64,000 nt of DNA, taken from the NCBI GenBank assembly GCA_902616855.1, contig CACMUL010000003.1, positions 62,001-126,000 of the forward strand, read 5' to 3'. The stretch's first letter is position 1; each line of letters begins with the position of its first letter. A program made the translations under genes and the position numbers. Source of the stretch: an uncultured Alphaproteobacteria bacterium (lineage in GTDB: Bacteria > Pseudomonadota > Alphaproteobacteria > HIMB59). The notes under the pieces are model-generated. The model was not told the origin of the DNA, did not search any database, and saw nothing but the letters and a program-made list of their open reading frames with translations. Below, piece by piece: positions 47,269 through 59,074 of the stretch.

Positions 47269-48606
47269 GTGAATAATATTCTTGAGTACACTGTATCACA
47301 ACTGAATAAGTCAATAAAAGATTTATTGGAGGAAAACTATTCTTATTTAAAGTTAGTTGGAGAAGTAGGATCAATAACTATAGCTAGTTCTGGACACGTA
47401 TATTTTTCAATTAAAGAAAACGATGAGGTCATATCCTGCATATGCTGGAAAGGAAGCTATGAAAATTTGCAAGTTCAAATTGAAGAGGGAACTGAATACA
47501 GTTTTTATGGTAGGATATCCTCTTATTCTAAATTTGGTAGATCTGTTTACCAACTCATTATTGATCAGGTTGAGTATAGTGGCACAGGATCAATACTAAA
47601 GCTTATTGAAGACAGGAAAAAAGAATTATCCCTGCTGGGTTTGTTTGATGATGATAAGAAAAAAAAATTACCTAAGTATCCAAAATCTATTGGTGTGTTA
47701 ACGTCATCCTCTGGTTCAGTAATTCATGATATAATTCATAGAATTTCCGAGAGATTTCCAGTTACTCAAATAAAGGTTTTCCCTATTTCTGTTCAAGGTA
47801 AAAATTCTCATAACGAAATTATAGATTTTTTAGATCTTATTGAAAATCATGACTCAAAAGACTTTTTAAAGCCAGATTTAATCATATTTGCTAGAGGGGG
47901 AGGTTCTTTGGAAGAGTTAATGCCTTTTAACGAACCCGATTTAATAAAAAGAGTTTTTAAATTAAAAATTCCTAATATTTCAGCTATTGGTCATGATACT
48001 GACTATACCTTGTTAGATTATGTTTCAGATTTGCGTGCACCAACACCTACTGCAGCAGCTGAAATTGCAGTTCCCGATAAAAATTATTTATTAAATCAAA
48101 CTCAGGATTTACAAGTAAAACTAAATCAATCTATCGAACAAAAATATTTATCAATAGAACAGTTATTATTGAGATTCAAAAATTCTGTAAATTATTTTTC
48201 AAATTCGATCAAAGATGTTGAGAACAAATTAAGTAAAATAAACGGTGAAAATTTAAAGATAGTTAATGATTCCTTTTACGATAAATCAAATTTTTTTAAT
48301 GATATATTGATTAGATTAAAAGACAATAGCCCAAAACAAAAAATATTAGATATACAAAGCAAGATTGGATACATAAATAATAATAACAAAACTTTAATTT
48401 TAAATAAATTTAAGATTTTTTCTCAAAAATTATATTTATTAAATAAGATACTAAATACCTCTTCGATAGAAAAAAACTTAAAAAAAGGGTATGCAATATT
48501 GAAATCAGAAAATCAAATTATTAAAAGTATACAAACTTTAAAAAAATTAAATAAATTTGATGTTACTTTGAAAGACGGAGTAATGAGTATTAAAAAAAAA
48601 TTATAA
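47269..48606 (+). CDS. xseA: Exodeoxyribonuclease VII large subunit
   Basis: This 445-residue nuclease subunit has an N-terminal OB fold: 'LEYTVSQLNKSIKDLLEENY' and 'KLVGEVGSITIASSGHVYFS'. The catalytic domain includes 'YPKSIGVLTSSSGSVIHDII', 'LIIFARGGGSLEELMPFNEP' and 'SAIGHDTDYTLLDYVSDLRA'. A long coiled-coil C-terminal half follows. GTG 47269 fits the family N-terminus; the longer frame overlaps purD. The small subunit xseB is not in the window. It overlaps the LpxL-like gene by 6 bases. Confidence 0.95.
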   Translation: MNNILEYTVSQLNKSIKDLLEENYSYLKLVGEVGSITIASSGHVYFSIKENDEVISCICWKGSYENLQVQIEEGTEYSFYGRISSYSKFGRSVYQLIIDQVEYSGTGSILKLIEDRKKELSLLGLFDDDKKKKLPKYPKSIGVLTSSSGSVIHDIIHRISERFPVTQIKVFPISVQGKNSHNEIIDFLDLIENHDSKDFLKPDLIIFARGGGSLEELMPFNEPDLIKRVFKLKIPNISAIGHDTDYTLLDYVSDLRAPTPTAAAEIAVPDKNYLLNQTQDLQVKLNQSIEQKYLSIEQLLLRFKNSVNYFSNSIKDVENKLSKINGENLKIVNDSFYDKSNFFNDILIRLKDNSPKQKILDIQSKIGYINNNNKTLILNKFKIFSQKLYLLNKILNTSSIEKNLKKGYAILKSENQIIKSIQTLKKLNKFDVTLKDGVMSIKKKL

Positions 48607-49464
48607 TTTCCATCTTTTATGTACCCATAGCCATTGTGATGGAGAGTGTGTAATCCATTTTTCAAAATATTTTTTGTGAATCATCTCAACTAGGCCTTTT
48701 ACACCTAAATTTTTATATTCTTCATAACGTAAAGGGTTTTCAAAAATTATTTGAAATTTGTTATTTTGATTTCTAATGGAGTATACTGGACATATCATTG
48801 TTTTGTATTTAATTGCCAAATTAGCAAAACCATCTGTTGCAAGTACTTTCTTTCCAAAAAAATCTATTTCTAAACCACTACTATCTCTTTGGTCAATTAG
48901 AAGAGCTAAGTCTTCATTTTGTTTAAGGGCCTTAATCATGGATTTAGCACTCTCAGAGCCTTTTTTATAAAAAAAAGCATTATTTTTCTTTCTATTTTTC
49001 TGAATGTAGTTATCGATCTTCTCATTATTTGCATGTCTATAAACTGAATGTAATGTGAAACCATGACGTAAGATAAAATTTCTTGTTAGCTCCCAGTTTC
49101 CAATATGAGCTGATATAAAGATTTTAGGACCTTTGTGCGATTTTATCTCGTCTATGATATGATTATTATCAAAATCTATATTTTTCCAATCAAATTTATT
49201 TAAGTTAAAAAATTCAAAAAAAACTTTACCTGTCTCTTTTAAATTTGCATTTGTTAGTCTTGAACTCTTTTCATCATTAAGGTTTAATACCTTCAAATTA
49301 TTTTTTATTATTTGCTCATATTTTGTAAATTTTCCAAAAAAACCAACTAAAATTCCTCCAACATTTGAGGCAAAATTAAAACTAAATAATCCTAATATAT
49401 TTTTAAGTATAATAAAAAATACAAACTCAATATAATTTCTAAAAACTTTATATATATTTTTCAA
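48601..49464 (-). CDS. Lipid A biosynthesis acyltransferase (LpxL/HtrB family)
   Basis: This 287-residue membrane-anchored late acyltransferase has an N-terminal hydrophobic segment, the catalytic 'IFISAHIGNWELTRNFIL' (HxxxxE) near residue 118, 'LALLIDQRDSSGLEIDFFGK' and the C-terminal 'SPSQWLWVHKRWKL' (W-x-x-R-x-W family ending). It adds secondary acyl chains to lipid A. It is the last gene of the leftward envelope block msbA-DUF374-waaA-lpxK and overlaps lpxK by 17 bases. Confidence 0.92.
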   Translation of the reverse strand: MKNIYKVFRNYIEFVFFIILKNILGLFSFNFASNVGGILVGFFGKFTKYEQIIKNNLKVLNLNDEKSSRLTNANLKETGKVFFEFFNLNKFDWKNIDFDNNHIIDEIKSHKGPKIFISAHIGNWELTRNFILRHGFTLHSVYRHANNEKIDNYIQKNRKKNNAFFYKKGSESAKSMIKALKQNEDLALLIDQRDSSGLEIDFFGKKVLATDGFANLAIKYKTMICPVYSIRNQNNKFQIIFENPLRYEEYKNLGVKGLVEMIHKKYFEKWITHSPSQWLWVHKRWKL

Positions 49465-50413
49465 TTTCCGTAGTAAATCCTAGATTGTTATCAGATACTA
49501 TTTCTCCATGTATTATTCCAACAGAGCTTTTAAATTCATCAGGTATCCTTACATGATCTTTCTCTGTTGTTATTAAAAAAGCATCATTTTTATTTGCTTG
49601 ATCAAGTAATAAAAATATATCATCGACAGTATATTGATGATGATCAGGAAACTCTTTTGTTAATACTAAATTTAAATTTTCAGATTTTAATTGGTCAAAA
49701 AATTTTTTATTAAAACCCAGACCCGCAAAAGCAATTAACTTTTTTTCTTTAAATTCTGGGTTGATTTCTATTTTATATTTTAAAATATGCTTAAAGTGAT
49801 TATCATTTAAATCACTACACACTTCTGTATTAATTAAAAAAAATATTTGTGATTTTCTAATTGCATTTTTTACTGACTCTCTTAGTGGTCCAGAGGGAAC
49901 TAAAAGTCTATTACCAAATGATTGGATAGAGTCATAAACATAAATCGATATATTTTTATATACATTGTAAGATTGAAGTGCATCGTCTAGTACAAGTATA
50001 TTTGCACCATCTTCCTTTGCTGAAATCATTGCGTGAAATTTATTTTTACTAACCCATGTTGGAAAATAATTTGACATCATTAAAGCCTCATCTCCTACAA
50101 AATTAAAGTCCATATGAGGTTTTACTTTTATAACTTCATCTACTGTAGTAGACCCACCATAACCTCTTGAGATAATATGAGGTATGTATCCCATCTTCTT
50201 TAATTCTCTACAAATGTACAATACTGAAGGTGTTTTGCCTGAACCACCAATTATAGCACTTCCAACTGCTATCACTGGTAAGTCAATTTTTTGAACTTTT
50301 GATAGTTTTCTTTTGATTAAATTTCCCACTGACCAAATTATTGATAAAGGAGAGAGAAGAAGTGCATTTAAAGAAATTGTTTTTTGATACCAAAATTTTG
50401 GAGCTTTCAACAT
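49448..50413 (-). CDS. lpxK: Tetraacyldisaccharide 4'-kinase
   Basis: This 321-residue membrane-associated kinase phosphorylates the lipid A precursor. The Walker A-like 'VIAVGSAIIGGSGKTPSVLY' is near residue 55, 'HIISRGYGGST' and 'VGDEALMMSNYFPTWVSKNK' follow, and 'ILVLDDALQS' (normally DDGLQ) is the catalytic DD region. The C-terminal half is recognisable ('FPDHHQYTVDDI', 'FLITTEKDHVRIP'). It overlaps waaA by 7 bases. Confidence 0.95.
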   Translation of the reverse strand: MLKAPKFWYQKTISLNALLLSPLSIIWSVGNLIKRKLSKVQKIDLPVIAVGSAIIGGSGKTPSVLYICRELKKMGYIPHIISRGYGGSTTVDEVIKVKPHMDFNFVGDEALMMSNYFPTWVSKNKFHAMISAKEDGANILVLDDALQSYNVYKNISIYVYDSIQSFGNRLLVPSGPLRESVKNAIRKSQIFFLINTEVCSDLNDNHFKHILKYKIEINPEFKEKKLIAFAGLGFNKKFFDQLKSENLNLVLTKEFPDHHQYTVDDIFLLLDQANKNDAFLITTEKDHVRIPDEFKSSVGIIHGEIVSDNNLGFTTEIEKYI

Positions 50414-51567
50414 TTATCAATCATCTCAGTAATATTTTTTAAACTATTTTTATTATTATTAATAAAATTTTCAATTTCCTTAACATTATGAAAGTCTTCT
50501 TCTATTTGTCTGTTAATTTCATTACTTATATCTTCTAAATTATCACTATTCATTGTTTTGCAAAGGTTAAGTTTCTCTAGATCAAGATAAATTTCCTCAA
50601 AATTTTTATTAAAATCTCCTGAAAGCACAAAGCAACCTCTTGAAATAGGTTCCAGAGGATTTTGTCCACCATGTTTAATTAAAGAACCACCCATAAATAC
50701 TATTTTTGAGCGTTCAAAAATTGACATAATATCCCCAAATTTATTATGCACTTTGATTTTTTCTAAATTTTCAGAAATAATTTTTTCACTTAAATTATTA
50801 GAGAATTGAATGTGACGCGGTATAATAATTACTTCAAATATTTCCCTTAAATTTAATCTTTTTATTATATTTATAACTTTATCATATTCATTTAAGTGAA
50901 TACTTGCAAAACAAACGATCTTTTTTTTTGAGTCTGGTATATTTGGATTAATATTAAATTTTAAGTTCCCAAAAAAATGAACTTTTTTAGAAAATAAATG
51001 ATTTATGTTCACTTGATCCTTTTTACTTTGTGCAAAAATTAAATCGTATTGTTCTCCAATTATTTTACTTAAATTTGGATATTTTGACCATCTGACATAA
51101 CTTGTATCCGATACTCTGCCATTAACTAAGATATTTTTTAAATTTTTCTTTTTTGAAATCATTAACCAATTAGGCCAAATTTCTGAGTCAATCCATAAAA
51201 TTTTTTTAAAATTTGTTTTTGATAAGAAAATATTTACATTCCAAAAAAAATCTAAAGGAAGAAATATACTAATAAGGTTGGGGTATAATTTTTTTGATAA
51301 TTCAAAAGATGACAATGTAGAACATGATAATACAATTTTTTTATTATGAAGCCTATCCACTAAGAATTTAATAGAATTCAATTCGCCTATGCTAGCAAAA
51401 TGTATTAAAAAATCACTTTGTCTGATTTGTGTATAATTTTGCTTTGCTAATATTTTTTGTTTATATGATAAAAAATTTTCTTTTTTATTAAATATCCTAA
51501 TTAAACCAATGAATAAAATCACTGGAAAAAACACAAGTTGTAATAATCTATAGCTAAAAATGAGCAT
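50407..51567 (-). CDS. waaA: 3-deoxy-D-manno-octulosonic acid (Kdo) transferase
   Basis: This 386-residue inner-membrane glycosyltransferase has an N-terminal anchor ('LLQLVFFPVILFIGLIRIF'). 'LIHFASIGELNSIKFLV' replaces the usual 'HxxSxGE' segment, 'ILWIDSEIWPNWL' contains the D-x-E-x-W motif, and 'IVFMGGSLIKHGGQNPLEPI' is the diagnostic GGS-x-x-x-x-GHNP-like motif (here HGGQNPLEP). It adds Kdo to lipid A. Its start overlaps the DUF374 gene by 14 bases. Confidence 0.94.
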   Translation of the reverse strand: MLIFSYRLLQLVFFPVILFIGLIRIFNKKENFLSYKQKILAKQNYTQIRQSDFLIHFASIGELNSIKFLVDRLHNKKIVLSCSTLSSFELSKKLYPNLISIFLPLDFFWNVNIFLSKTNFKKILWIDSEIWPNWLMISKKKNLKNILVNGRVSDTSYVRWSKYPNLSKIIGEQYDLIFAQSKKDQVNINHLFSKKVHFFGNLKFNINPNIPDSKKKIVCFASIHLNEYDKVINIIKRLNLREIFEVIIIPRHIQFSNNLSEKIISENLEKIKVHNKFGDIMSIFERSKIVFMGGSLIKHGGQNPLEPISRGCFVLSGDFNKNFEEIYLDLEKLNLCKTMNSDNLEDISNEINRQIEEDFHNVKEIENFINNNKNSLKNITEMIDKC

Positions 51568-52204
51568 CGATTATTTTTAAATTTTTATTCAAATTGTCTA
51601 TTATGTATTTGTTAAATGAATTTTCGTCGAACTGACTTGGGTTTATTATTTCTTCACCCCAAAAAAAAATACCTTTACTGAAAGGTAATGGTATTTTTAA
51701 TTTATCCCAATTATTAAGACGAAAAAAACGATTGGTTTTAAAAGTTAGCAGAGCGATCTTTAAGTCAAACTTTTTAGCTAATTTGTAAATATTAGTGTTA
51801 ATTTCATAAGGTGGTCCATGAGGTGCATCTGGTGTGATATAAATGCACTCTCCTTTTTCTACGGCTAAAGTGATTTCTTTTATTAAAGCGGTCGGTTTAT
51901 CTTTTTCGCGTAAAAGAGGATCTAAACCAAATTTTCTTTGAACAGAAGTACTTATTTGACCATCTCTGTGAGATGTTGCAACGGGTCTTAATTTTGGTTT
52001 AAATTTCCAACTAAATGTAGAACCCATAAGTTGGTTATGCCAAATAAGTACAATGATTGATTTATTATCTTTTAATTGTTTTTCTATTACCTCTTCGTTT
52101 ACACCTGACCAATTACTTGTTTTTTTTATAAGTGATAATGACAGATAAATTAAATTTACAAAAATAAACTTAAAGAATTTATTCTTAGATAATTTTTTAA
52201 GCAT
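51554..52204 (-). CDS. DUF374 lysophospholipid acyltransferase-like protein
   Basis: This 216-residue protein has an N-terminal hydrophobic helix. 'SIIVLIWHNQLMGSTF' (acyltransferase-like His), 'RPVATSHRDGQISTSVQRKF' (SxHxDG) and 'CIYITPDAPHGPPYEINTNI' (the PDGPxGP motif) are hallmarks of DUF374 proteins next to waaA and msbA in alphaproteobacteria. The role is probably lipid A or lysophospholipid acylation, not proven for most members. It overlaps msbA-like by 8 bases. Confidence 0.9.
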   Translation of the reverse strand: MLKKLSKNKFFKFIFVNLIYLSLSLIKKTSNWSGVNEEVIEKQLKDNKSIIVLIWHNQLMGSTFSWKFKPKLRPVATSHRDGQISTSVQRKFGLDPLLREKDKPTALIKEITLAVEKGECIYITPDAPHGPPYEINTNIYKLAKKFDLKIALLTFKTNRFFRLNNWDKLKIPLPFSKGIFFWGEEIINPSQFDENSFNKYIIDNLNKNLKIIDAHF

Positions 52205-53924
52205 TTTTTTTAATCTGTCTTTGATAAAGATTATAATAATTTTTTTTCTTTGCCATTAAGGTTTTATGACTACCCTTCTCAATTACCTCACCATTTTCTA
52301 GATAGTAAATTTCATCAAAATTTTTGATTGTGCTTAATCTATGTGCAACTACGATCATTGTAATTTTAGGTAAATGATACAAGTTATTGAATAACTTAGA
52401 CTCTGTTTTAAGATCTAAATTTGAAGTTGGTTCATCTAATAATACAACAGGGCTTTTTTGAGCAAGAGCTCTCGCTATTGAAATTCTTTGCCTTTGCCCC
52501 CCAGACAATTTAATTCCATTTTCTCCAATTATAGTATCCAATTTTAAAGGTAGTTTATTTGCAAAATCATTTACACATGCAATATTTGCAAGTTGATTTA
52601 TATTTGATTGATTTAGACCAGAGTTATATTTTATATTTTCTGATATAGTTCCATCAAATAAAACTGTATCTTGGCTAACAAGGCTAAATATATTTCTAAG
52701 ACTATTTAATTTTAATTTTTTTATATCAATTTCATTTATTGTTATTTCACCTTTAGTGATATCAAATAATCTCAAAAATAAAGCCATAAGTGTTGATTTA
52801 CCTCCACCAGAGGGTCCCACAAATGCAACTTTTTTTCCTGCTCTAAGGTTAAAATTAACTCGGTTAATTATATTTTTATTTGTATTTTCGTATTTAAAAA
52901 AAACCTCTTTAAAACTCAAAGTTTTGAAATTTTTAATTATCTTAGACCCTCCAATTGTTTCGTTTTTAAAATCTATAAATTCAAATATTCTGGAGGCAGC
53001 ACCAAGACCGCTTTGAAGTAAAACATTGACATTTATTAGGTTTTTAAGTGGTGCATAAGCTAACATTAGACTTACTAAAAAACTCATCAATTGCCCAGCT
53101 GTCATATTTTCGTTAATTACAAAAATACCCCCTCCAAATATTGCTAAACCAGCTGCCATTGAACCTAATGTTTCCGTAAAAGGTCTTGATCTAGCGGTAA
53201 TTTTTTCCTGTTTAAAATTCAATTCTCTAGCTTGCTCAATTTCTTTATTAACTCTTTTGATTTCAAAATTTTCTGCATTGAAAGATTTTACATTTTTGAT
53301 TCCTCTAAAGACCTCTTCTAAATTTGAGGCTAAAGTTCCAACTTGTTCTTGTAAGTTTTTTGTGACTCTTCTAATTTTTTTACCTAAAACTCTTATTGGA
53401 ACAATAGCTAATGGAAAAATCACTATTGAAATGCATGCTAATTTCCAATTTTGATAAAACATATTTCCTATTAAAACAGTCAAAGTTAAAGAGTCTTTTA
53501 TTAATGCAGTATATGTGTTGGCCATTGCCCCACTTAAATAATAAGTATCTGTAGTAATTCTCGTAATTAATGATCCTATTTTATTTTTAATAAAAAACCC
53601 ATAATGCACATTTATTATATTTTTAAAAACATCACGTCTGAGTTTTTCAATAATCCTATGACTCATAAATTGTAAAGAAGTAATTTGGATATAAGTTACT
53701 AACCCTTTTATTATTCCAGTAATTAAAATAGCAATGGGTATAAAATATAAATAAAACCTATCAGCATTAATCAAAACATTGTCAAGAGCTGGTTTAACCA
53801 ACCATGCGTGAAAACCTGTACATAGAGCTGCAATAATCATACATAAAATAGCAACAAACATTCTTAATTTAAAATTAAGAAATAATTTAGAAATTCTTAT
53901 AAAATGTTCTTTAGACTCAGACAT
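52197..53924 (-). CDS. msbA: MsbA-like ABC exporter (lipid A flippase type)
   Basis: This 575-residue fused half-transporter has six helices ('MFVAILCMIIAALCTGFHAW' onwards) followed by an ATPase domain: Walker A 'VAFVGPSGGGKSTLM', 'SLVSQDTVLFDGTISENIKY', signature 'KLSGGQRQRISIARAL', Walker B 'PVVLLDEPTSNLD' and switch 'IVVAHRLSTI'. The position upstream of DUF374-waaA-lpxK-LpxL supports lipid A export. Other exporters share the fold, so specificity is inferred from context. It overlaps ubiA by 8 bases. Confidence 0.92.
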   Translation of the reverse strand: MSESKEHFIRISKLFLNFKLRMFVAILCMIIAALCTGFHAWLVKPALDNVLINADRFYLYFIPIAILITGIIKGLVTYIQITSLQFMSHRIIEKLRRDVFKNIINVHYGFFIKNKIGSLITRITTDTYYLSGAMANTYTALIKDSLTLTVLIGNMFYQNWKLACISIVIFPLAIVPIRVLGKKIRRVTKNLQEQVGTLASNLEEVFRGIKNVKSFNAENFEIKRVNKEIEQARELNFKQEKITARSRPFTETLGSMAAGLAIFGGGIFVINENMTAGQLMSFLVSLMLAYAPLKNLINVNVLLQSGLGAASRIFEFIDFKNETIGGSKIIKNFKTLSFKEVFFKYENTNKNIINRVNFNLRAGKKVAFVGPSGGGKSTLMALFLRLFDITKGEITINEIDIKKLKLNSLRNIFSLVSQDTVLFDGTISENIKYNSGLNQSNINQLANIACVNDFANKLPLKLDTIIGENGIKLSGGQRQRISIARALAQKSPVVLLDEPTSNLDLKTESKLFNNLYHLPKITMIVVAHRLSTIKNFDEIYYLENGEVIEKGSHKTLMAKKKNYYNLYQRQIKKNA

Positions 53925-54825
53925 TAAGGTGACTTCCTATTATTATACTAAAAAGTATGCTGATACCGTAATAGTTATTGCGACTAAAGTATGAGCTAGC
54001 CTTTTTGGGTATATTTTTCCACATAAAATTGAGATCTATAATGTTTATCAAGAAAATCGTTGTTAATAAGACATAGTATAAAAAACTGAAATTCAAGCTA
54101 CTTCCAAAAAAAGCCAATAAAAAATATTTAAAAAAAATCATTAAATTTAAAATGATCATTCTTCCAGCTCCAAAAAATAATGTGCTAGAGTATAATTTTA
54201 ATTCTTTGTCTTCTTTTTCATCCTGAGTAGCATAAATAGTATCATAAGTAAGCGTCCAAAAAATTAGTGACACATATAAAATGAGAACAGATGAAAAGGG
54301 TATGTTTGAGCCCATTGCTACCCAGCCAATAAAACAGCCCCAATTATAAGTCAAAGCTAAAATTAATTGGGGTAAGAAAAAAAATCTTTTTGCTAAAGGG
54401 TATAAAATAATTAAAGGAGTGATAACAAGCCCTAATACAATAGCTTCATAATTTAATTGTAATAAAATTATTAAACCTATTATTAAAAGAAAAAATAATA
54501 GTATGAGTGAATTCTTTAAACTTATTTGTGATGAGGCTAAAGCTCTATTTTGTGTTCTACTAACTTTCCTATCAATGTCTCTATCAATAAAATCATTTAC
54601 TATGCATCCAGCAGATCTCATAATCATTGAACCTATAAAAAAAACTATAAACAAAATTAAAATATTATTAGACAAACCATTTGTTGAGGATGCTAAAATG
54701 AAACTAATTGGGTAAAAAAGTAGAAGAAAACCAATAGGTTTATCCAATCTAATTAAAAGAATGTATGGGTGTGTGAAAGGTGGAAATAATTTAAAAATTA
54801 AATTATTCTTATAATTGTTATTCAT
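53917..54825 (-). CDS. ubiA: 4-hydroxybenzoate polyprenyltransferase
   Basis: This 302-residue membrane prenyltransferase for ubiquinone has eight to nine helices. 'RLDKPIGFLLLFYPISF' is the standard start. The first Asp-rich Mg site is 'CIVNDFIDRDIDRKVSRTQN' (NDxxDxxxD) and the second is 'YDTIYATQDEKEDKELKLYS'. Only one ATG is available (54825), which overlaps the divergent rsmE ATG by two bases (CATG). No ribosome-binding site is visible. It works with coq7 at 31.6 kb. Confidence 0.95.
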   Translation of the reverse strand: MNNNYKNNLIFKLFPPFTHPYILLIRLDKPIGFLLLFYPISFILASSTNGLSNNILILFIVFFIGSMIMRSAGCIVNDFIDRDIDRKVSRTQNRALASSQISLKNSLILLFFLLIIGLIILLQLNYEAIVLGLVITPLIILYPLAKRFFFLPQLILALTYNWGCFIGWVAMGSNIPFSSVLILYVSLIFWTLTYDTIYATQDEKEDKELKLYSSTLFFGAGRMIILNLMIFFKYFLLAFFGSSLNFSFLYYVLLTTIFLINIIDLNFMWKNIPKKASSYFSRNNYYGISILFSIIIGSHLNV

Positions 54826-55531
54826 GAAGAGAGTTTATTTTAATTCAATTATAAAGCAGGGTAGCACTTATGAGCTAGAAAAAAAGTATTATATCCATCT
54901 TGTAAAAGTTATAAGGCTAAAAATAGGAGATGAGATCTCTTTGTTTAACAATATTTCTGGTGAATGGAAGTGCAAAATAATTGATATAAAAAAAAATTTT
55001 TTAAAAGCGAAATCGATAAGTCAAATCTCAGCACCTCGAGCAGAAACTTTGATAGACTTAATGTTTTCTCCCATAAAATACCAAAACAGTGAACTAATTA
55101 TAAGACAATCAACTGAGATGGGTGTGAGATGTCTATTTCCAACATCATTTAATAGAACTATAAACACAAAGATTAATCTTGATAAGTTTAATACATATGC
55201 CTTAGGTGCTGCTCAACAAAGTGGAAGATTATCAATACCAAAGATAGACAAGTTAATTGACCTTAAAGATAGGTCTAATATCATGTCTAGTAAAACAGTG
55301 CTGATGTTCGACGAAAATCTTAAAGGAGTTCATCTATCACAAGCTAAAATAAAACCAAATAGTGAAATTTTAGTTGTTATAGGGCCTGAAGGTGGTTTTG
55401 AGGAGGAGGAAAGAGCATTTATTTCAGATAGCTCAAAAAATTTCTTTAATGTGAGTCTAGGCCCAAACATTTTGAAAGCTGATACAGCAGTTATTGCCGC
55501 ACTTAGTTTAACATTTCATTATTTTTCATAA
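54824..55531 (+). CDS. rsmE: 16S rRNA (uracil1498-N3)-methyltransferase RsmE
   Basis: This 235-residue SPOUT methyltransferase begins 'MKRVYFNSIIKQGSTYELEK', with 'YIHLVKVIRLKIGDEISLFN' (the H-x-x-x-VLR-x-x-x-GD motif). It then has 'IIRQSTEMGVRCLFPTSFNR', 'VVIGPEGGFEEEERAF' (the knot SAM site GPEGG) and 'LGPNILKADTAVIAALSL' (LG-x-x-ILR-x-ETA-like). ATG 54824 overlaps ubiA's start codon on the other strand. No ribosome-binding site is seen. ubiA-rsmE divergence occurs in many alphaproteobacteria. Confidence 0.95.
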   Translation: MKRVYFNSIIKQGSTYELEKKYYIHLVKVIRLKIGDEISLFNNISGEWKCKIIDIKKNFLKAKSISQISAPRAETLIDLMFSPIKYQNSELIIRQSTEMGVRCLFPTSFNRTINTKINLDKFNTYALGAAQQSGRLSIPKIDKLIDLKDRSNIMSSKTVLMFDENLKGVHLSQAKIKPNSEILVVIGPEGGFEEEERAFISDSSKNFFNVSLGPNILKADTAVIAALSLTFHYFS

Positions 55532-55587
55532 TTATAGCGGGTTTAAGCGACATCCTGTCAATATACTGTACAAAAAAGATTACTAAT

Positions 55588-58043
<2,456 letters not shown>

Positions 58044-58046
58044 TTT

Positions 58047-58973
58047 GTGTTAGAAAAAAAGCATCATCAAACCTTTGTGCAGACAGAACAAAACCTGTTC
58101 TTTTTGCAAGCTGTTAATTTTTTAAAACAACTTTATGTACTAATTAAACCTGGTGTAATCTCGCTTGTAATATTTACGGCTTTATGTGCGATGCTATTAG
58201 CACCATCTGATAAAAGTTTATTTATAAAAGGAATGGCTCTTACCCTTATAGCAATGGGAGCATCTGGTTCAGCTATTTTAAACATGTGGTTTGATCGAAT
58301 AATTGACTCTAAAATGGATAGAACAAAGTTTAGACCTATTCCTTCAGGAAATATCTCAGCAAATACGGCACTTGGTACTGGATTAATTTTTTCTTTTTTT
58401 TCTGTGGTAGGTTTATTTTTCTTTGGAAATATTAAGGCTTCAATCTTATTGGCATTTACAATTCTTTATTACTCTGTTTTTTATACAATGTATCTCAAGC
58501 ACAAAACTGCACAAAATATAGTGATTGGTGGTTTAGCTGGTGCTCTCCCTCCAGTGATTGCATGGATAAGTATTTCAAATGAACAAATTTTCTACCCGTT
58601 AATATTATGCTTAATAATATTTTTATGGACACCTCCACACTCTTGGGCATTAGCTATATTTAGAAACCAAGATTACTCTGACGCTGATATACCCATGTAC
58701 CCCGTTAAACATGGCATAAAAAAAACACTTTTTATGATGAATATTTATACTTTTTTAATGGTTGCATCAGTAAACTCTCTATATTTTTTTAAATACGCGG
58801 GAATGAGCTTTTTTTTAGGCTCCAATCTTCTCAATGCATATTTTATTTACAAACTTTTTAAACTCAATAAGTCACAAAATATTAAGAAAGACTCAATTAA
58901 ACTTTTTGGATATTCAATTGTGTATCTTTTTCTTATTTTTACCCTAACAGTTATTGATAAATATTTATTCTAA
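58047..58973 (+). CDS. ctaB: Protohaem IX farnesyltransferase (haem O synthase)
   Basis: This 308-residue UbiA-superfamily enzyme makes haem O for the oxidase. Asp-rich motif 1 is 'ILNMWFDRIIDSKMDRTKFR' (NxxxDxxxDxxMxRT), followed by 'RPIPSGNIS'. Motif 2 lies around 'FRNQDYSDADIPMYPVKHGI'. About nine helices; 'LKPGVISLVIFTALCAMLL'-type helix 1 starts near residue 34. GTG start at 58047. Its stop shares a base with the next small ORF's ATG. Confidence 0.95.
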   Translation: MLEKKHHQTFVQTEQNLFFLQAVNFLKQLYVLIKPGVISLVIFTALCAMLLAPSDKSLFIKGMALTLIAMGASGSAILNMWFDRIIDSKMDRTKFRPIPSGNISANTALGTGLIFSFFSVVGLFFFGNIKASILLAFTILYYSVFYTMYLKHKTAQNIVIGGLAGALPPVIAWISISNEQIFYPLILCLIIFLWTPPHSWALAIFRNQDYSDADIPMYPVKHGIKKTLFMMNIYTFLMVASVNSLYFFKYAGMSFFLGSNLLNAYFIYKLFKLNKSQNIKKDSIKLFGYSIVYLFLIFTLTVIDKYLF

Positions 58974-59074
58974 TGAAAAGAAAAAATAAAAATTTATTAG
59001 TCTTGGCTTTACTTTTCATGCTCGTAACAGCATTTTATTTCATTACAATATTTAGAATTAAATCTGGTATTTGA
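58973..59074 (+). CDS. 33-aa single-helix membrane protein between ctaB and ctaG (CoxF-like)
   Basis: The ATG overlaps the ctaB stop (TAATG) and the TGA overlaps ctaG's TTG start (TTGA). The peptide is a basic N-terminus (MKRKNKN) and one hydrophobic helix (LLVLALLFMLVTAFYFITIF) ending RIKSGI. A small ORF in this exact place, usually annotated CoxF or oxidase small assembly protein, is typical of alphaproteobacterial aa3 operons. The overlaps at both ends argue strongly that it is translated. Confidence 0.75.
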   Translation: MKRKNKNLLVLALLFMLVTAFYFITIFRIKSGI

